Assembly (NCBI GenBank): GCA_023313575.1 | Contig: JAJTTP010000005.1 | Coordinates: forward strand, 2,356,001-2,420,000 | Origin: Eutypella sp. D-1 | Lineage: Eukaryota > Ascomycota > Sordariomycetes > Xylariales > Diatrypaceae | Reading direction: 5' to 3' | Length of the DNA stretch: 64,000 nt | Shown here: positions 60,251 to 64,000 of the stretch, piece by piece | Numbering within the stretch: position 1 is the first letter of the stretch | How the letters are laid out: every line of letters begins with the position of its first letter | The notes under the pieces: model-generated | The model's database searches: none | Told to the model about the DNA's origin: nothing | The model's input: only the letters and a program-made list of their open reading frames with translations | Translations under genes and position numbers: made by a program

Positions 60251-62146
60251 ATCTGAAGCTGACCTAGTTCGATGATCGCTTGCGCTAGTGGGTTCTTGTG
60301 AGATCCGCCATCAACTGCATAACTGGCTAGGCAAACGTAAACATGGCCAACCAGCGGGTATACGGCGCTGCGCTCGTGTGTGTACATAGTATAGCTGGAG
60401 GTGAAAGGATCGTAAGGGCGAAAGACATACATGATGGCTGCTACAGCCAAGTACGCCTCTCGGATGACTGTTGCATCTTACCAGCGAAAAATCATCTATC
60501 AGCCCCCCAGCGCAAGGGTTCAAAAATCCGGGGAAGTGGGTTGCACCACCGCACAGACATTTTTCATTCCGGGAGCGCAAGGCTCCGGCTTTATAGATGT
60601 GCATAGGGCATACCTACCTAATATTAGAAGAGAAAATACGACTCTCGGGGCCCTTCGATGTTACCTGGTTATCATTTAAGCCTTTTCTCCGTTACTGCGA
60701 GTATTAATGCGTGTGCGCTTTTCGCGCCGGGTTATGCAGGGGCCGTTAGACTTGTACATAACCTACCACTAGTTAACAACGATCATCGCTAGTCTAGAGC
60801 AGCATAATTTGAGCCAGCCCGTCAACCCGTCTGTGCTTCCTCTCATCAGCGGAACGGCCCCTCGACTCCACAAAGGAAGCCGAGAAAAACTGGGAAACAT
60901 GGGAGCGAGAAAGGCGCCCGTGTCACGCCGGGATGAACCTGGTGAGAGTTTTAGAGAATGGGAAAAGAGGAACGGTCGGGATGAAGGATGCGAAAGAAAA
61001 ATTGCACTTTTATCTCAAATTTCACTACTACAAACCCCCACGATACCGCTCAAGGTCCAGCCAGCCGCCCACCACCCACGCAGCCCACTAGCTAGTTGAT
61101 ATTCAGGCCGATAAAGCCCGAGACGTACGGTGCATGTGGTAGGTAGAAGAGAGAAGCGTCTTGCTGGTTAATGGCGGAGCTAAGATTACCTATATCACCA
61201 ACATGAGTCGGTTGCATCAGCCACCTAGCGCCCCAAAAAAAATTGATGGAAGCGGTAAATGAATTTCCATGAAGTTTTACATATGGCTTCAATACATATG
61301 GAGGAGACGTGGATTCATGCGCATTCAGCACAATGAGAGCACAATGAGAACATCCGCATGGCTAGTAATTTGTAAGGCTGAACAGGCCCTTGGACCAATA
61401 GAGGTCGTACACAACATGATCTCGGCTTGTTTCAGCCTCTGCAGGAAGCGGGTCAGTAACCAGGAATATATTGTTACCGCCTCTATGTAGCCTGATCCCT
61501 ACATCAAGCAGAAATGCTCTAGTACTAAAAAGAATTTAAATTGAAGTTGACTTTGATTCAACGATTACATTAGCAGGATTTTTTATCTTCATGAGGATGG
61601 CGGCGGTAATCTTGATGGTACCCTAACCCCCACTTCCCCTCCACAGGGGTTATTACCTATATTTGTATGTACACGAGCCTTACGATAATAATCTCCATCT
61701 ATGAGGAAGATGGGGCAGAAGGAGGACATGCTGTTCATAAAAATCGTCTGTCAGCTCAAGAGGGTGCGTTTAGATCCACATGAGCAGCTTATAGGAAACC
61801 AGAAAGTGGTTGTCCAAGCAGAATGCTGAAAAACGCCTGAATTGGAAGAAGTGGGCCTCTGTCCTGTCTAATCCCGACAAGTACCCACCAGATCTCTTGG
61901 CAAACCTCACACGTCTCAGGGGGCGCGCAGCTCAGCCTGCCACAGCTCGACTACACACTCGGCATAACCCCGGAACGTCCACATGGATGCGTCGACACTC
62001 CCCTACCGTCTTTCATATTCCTGGGTATCACGATTGGCGGGGGTTATCCAACCCTCTTTGTCATTTCTCATGCCGCCACTATTTCCCCCCCACTTCTTTT
62101 CTGCCACCCATCATTTTCATTTTATTTTTTCTGGTTCGCGTTTCTC

Positions 62147-63588
62147 TCACGCCTTGAGAACCTTGACGAGCTCGGCAACAATGGCATCGCCAGCCTCCGC
62201 GGTGCCCGTGTTCCCGCCCATGTCCTTCGTCCTCAGCCCAGCGTCGATAGCGGCGCGGACGGCGTCCTCGACGGCCTTGGCCTCGGATGGGAGGTTCAGG
62301 GAGTAACGCAGCATCATAGCCACGGAGAGGATGGTGCCGATCGGGTTGACTATTCCTTGGCCACTGATGTCTGGGGCGGACCCTGAAGACGTTTGTGTTA
62401 ACGAGTTTTATATGAACCTGAGGCAAAGTAAGAACCTACCATGAATAGGCTCATAAATGCCTTGGGCCTTGGGCTGTTTTCCGTCGGGAATTCCACTAAG
62501 ACTTGCACTGGGAAGCAATCCGATACTACCGGGGATAACGGAGGCCTCATCCGAAAGTATATCGCCTTGAAGGTTCGAGGAAAGTATAACGCCATTCAGC
62601 TGCGTCGGACTCTTAACCAAGATCATGGCCGCACTGTCAATAAGCTGGTGCTGGATCTTTAGATCTGGGAATTCAGCCTGAAAAACCTCATTCATAACCT
62701 TCCGCCAGAGCCTGCCTGTCGCTAGCACATTCGCCTTATCCAGCGAAGTCACAATCGTTTCTCCTCTACCGCGGGCGAGAAATCCACCTAGTCGCGCAAT
62801 ACGCTCGATCTCTGGGCGGGAGTAGGGCTCGGTGTCCCAGGCCTCGCCGGAATCATCATCATCCTCCTTACGCGCGCCAAAGTAAATGCCACCGGTAAGC
62901 TCGCGGACGATAATAAAGTCTGTTCCGCGGCAGACGGAGGCCTTAAGGGGAGAGGCATCGACGAGGGCGTCGGAGGCGAAGAAGCAGGGGCGGAGGTTAC
63001 CGTAGGTGCCCATCTCCTTGCGCAGCTTCAGCAGGCCCTGCTCCGGGCGGACGGCGCCGGTGCCCCATTTGGGACCGCCGATAGCGCCGAGAAGGACGGC
63101 GTCGGCGGATTTAGCGGCGGCAAGGGCTTCATCTGTGAGGGGGGAGCCAGTTTTGTCAATGGAGCACTATAAGAAAGCGGCTAAGGTTAGCACTGTTTCT
63201 CGATAGACATTTCGATAGACATGTGTAACTACATGTGTGACTTGGCGTTGACCAAAGAGGAAGAAAGAGGAACGACTTACCCCACCAAGGAGGTGGTCCT
63301 TGAGGTTGAACTTATTGGGGGTCAGCTGCTCGATCGTCTTGAGGACCTATAACATATTATGTCAGCATCTTATGTCAGAAATGTTCACAGATATGTTCAT
63401 CTGCAAAAGATTCGATTCGTACCTTGATCGCCTCAGCAACGACCTATTATGGAATAATATCACCATAGTTAGCCTCTCTCTCTTCGATCACGTGAAACGT
63501 AAAAAGAGCTCAGGGAGCAAACAGGGAGCAAACTCACCTCTGGGCCGCAGTGGTCGCCCGCAAAAACAACAATGTCATGTTCCGCCAT
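62147..63588 (-). CDS. LEU2: 3-isopropylmalate dehydrogenase (5 exons)
   Basis: Exons are 63588-63538, 63443-63423, 63346-63281, 63166-62440 and 62382-62147, giving 366 residues, normal for the enzyme. It oxidatively decarboxylates 3-isopropylmalate with NAD in leucine synthesis. Key stretches: [19 protein letters not shown] over exons 1-3, [60 protein letters not shown], the metal site in [17 protein letters not shown] and [25 protein letters not shown], and the NAD-binding [23 protein letters not shown]. Exon 2 is only 21 nt (VVAEAIK). The usual GDGIGPE is GDHCGPE here, which is worth noting because that loop is well conserved. All joins keep frame. Confidence 0.96.
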
Positions 63589-64000
63589 GGTTTCAAGCTT
63601 GAATTCAACGAGTTCCTCCAAATGGGTCGGGTCGTGTAATTTTTTTTTTTAAAAAGTGATGTATAGTAGACTCGAGTAGCGAAGTCGGGGAGGGTGGAAC
63701 GGTGCGATCACGTGCGATTGCGGGGTCTGGGTTCTTAGGGGAGGTGGACGGGATTACTTAGGTAGTCAGTCACCTTGGTCACAAACTGTACGGCGGCTTC
63801 GGGGTGTAACGCAATCGGAGTTACCTAGTACCACACCAACTCAGAACTAAATAGGGGCTTACAGAAGTACCTACTCAGCCTACTTAAGCTACCTAGGGAA
63901 TAGATATGTAAAGGGGCCCTGTCCCCTGCCCCTGCTAGTGCTGGTGGTGTATACAGGTGGTGTATACACACCTCCGCATCTTTCCTCCGTCCCCGAATAC
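63589..64000. promoter_or_regulatory. LEU2 upstream region
   Basis: Holds a T10 run at about 63640-63649, a CACGTG box at 63709-63714 and a CTTAGGTA octamer at 63757-63764. No gene is seen to the window end. Confidence 0.4.
63709..63714. promoter_or_regulatory. CACGTG E-box upstream of LEU2
   Basis: A CACGTG palindrome lies about 120 bp before the LEU2 ATG; another lies in intron 1 (63489-63494). bHLH factors of the Cbf1 type bind this word; its role here is not shown. Confidence 0.3.

Larger units (their letters stand above)
51991..62146. other. 10 kb gene desert
   Basis: I find no conserved gene in this stretch on either strand. Composition is ordinary, not A+T-extreme, and reading frames are short and mostly begin without ATG. 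Small items inside it are the two tRNA-like scraps and the doubtful ORF listed below, and a short hairpin CGTTGGT/ACCAACG near 60031-60050. It may be old decayed DNA. Confidence 0.45.

Overview
The window comes from a filamentous ascomycete nuclear genome, most likely a sordariomycete (Pezizomycotina). The genes have short introns (about 58 to 233 nt) with GT-AG ends and CTAAC-like branch sites. The conserved proteins read like fungal housekeeping proteins. One 6.2 kb block has extreme C-to-T/G-to-A decay with almost no CpA or TpG, which is the signature of repeat-induced point mutation (RIP). The species cannot be named from the sequence alone.

Layout. 0-27 kb is a gene-rich arm: the 3' end of SYO1 (ribosomal-protein import), a DNAJC8/Spf31-type J protein, DBP10 (60S-biogenesis DEAD-box helicase), an unrecognised 284-aa gene, a stray second copy of the DBP10 tail, RPA2 (ssDNA binding), a GNAT acetyltransferase, IDI1 (isoprenoid pathway), RPN1 (26S proteasome base) and MLH1 (mismatch repair). 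28.3-34.6 kb is a RIP-ruined transposable element with a 12-bp terminal inverted repeat and a 10-bp target-site duplication. It sits inside an older open reading frame whose right-hand part continues to 35.27 kb and now carries internal stop codons. A second, nested inverted-repeat structure lies inside it. 35.3-37.6 kb is gene-empty. 37.7-51.6 kb holds a Myb/SANT-like protein with an acidic tail, NMA111 (HtrA-type serine protease), TRS65 (TRAPPII) and DPB4 (DNA polymerase epsilon histone-fold subunit). 51.6-62.1 kb is a roughly 10 kb gene desert with only tRNA-like scraps and one doubtful ORF. 62.1-63.6 kb holds LEU2 (leucine biosynthesis).

The conserved genes are not a functional cluster. 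Ribosome biogenesis (SYO1, DBP10) and replication/repair (RPA2, MLH1, DPB4) are each represented more than once, but that fits chance. Divergent pairs that may share promoters are DNAJC8/DBP10 and RPN1/MLH1. All exon models were built by hand from splice motifs, frame continuity and remembered family conservation, without transcripts.

The most interesting items are the composite transposon and the split ORF it disrupted, the possible upstream start of NMA111 that would add a mitochondrial-presequence-like leader, the duplicated DBP10 tail, a GC-AG intron in the J-protein gene, a 21-nt exon in LEU2, the 12-bp tandem array in front of DBP10, and an intergenic-only CTTAGGTA octamer. I found no convincing wholly new system.
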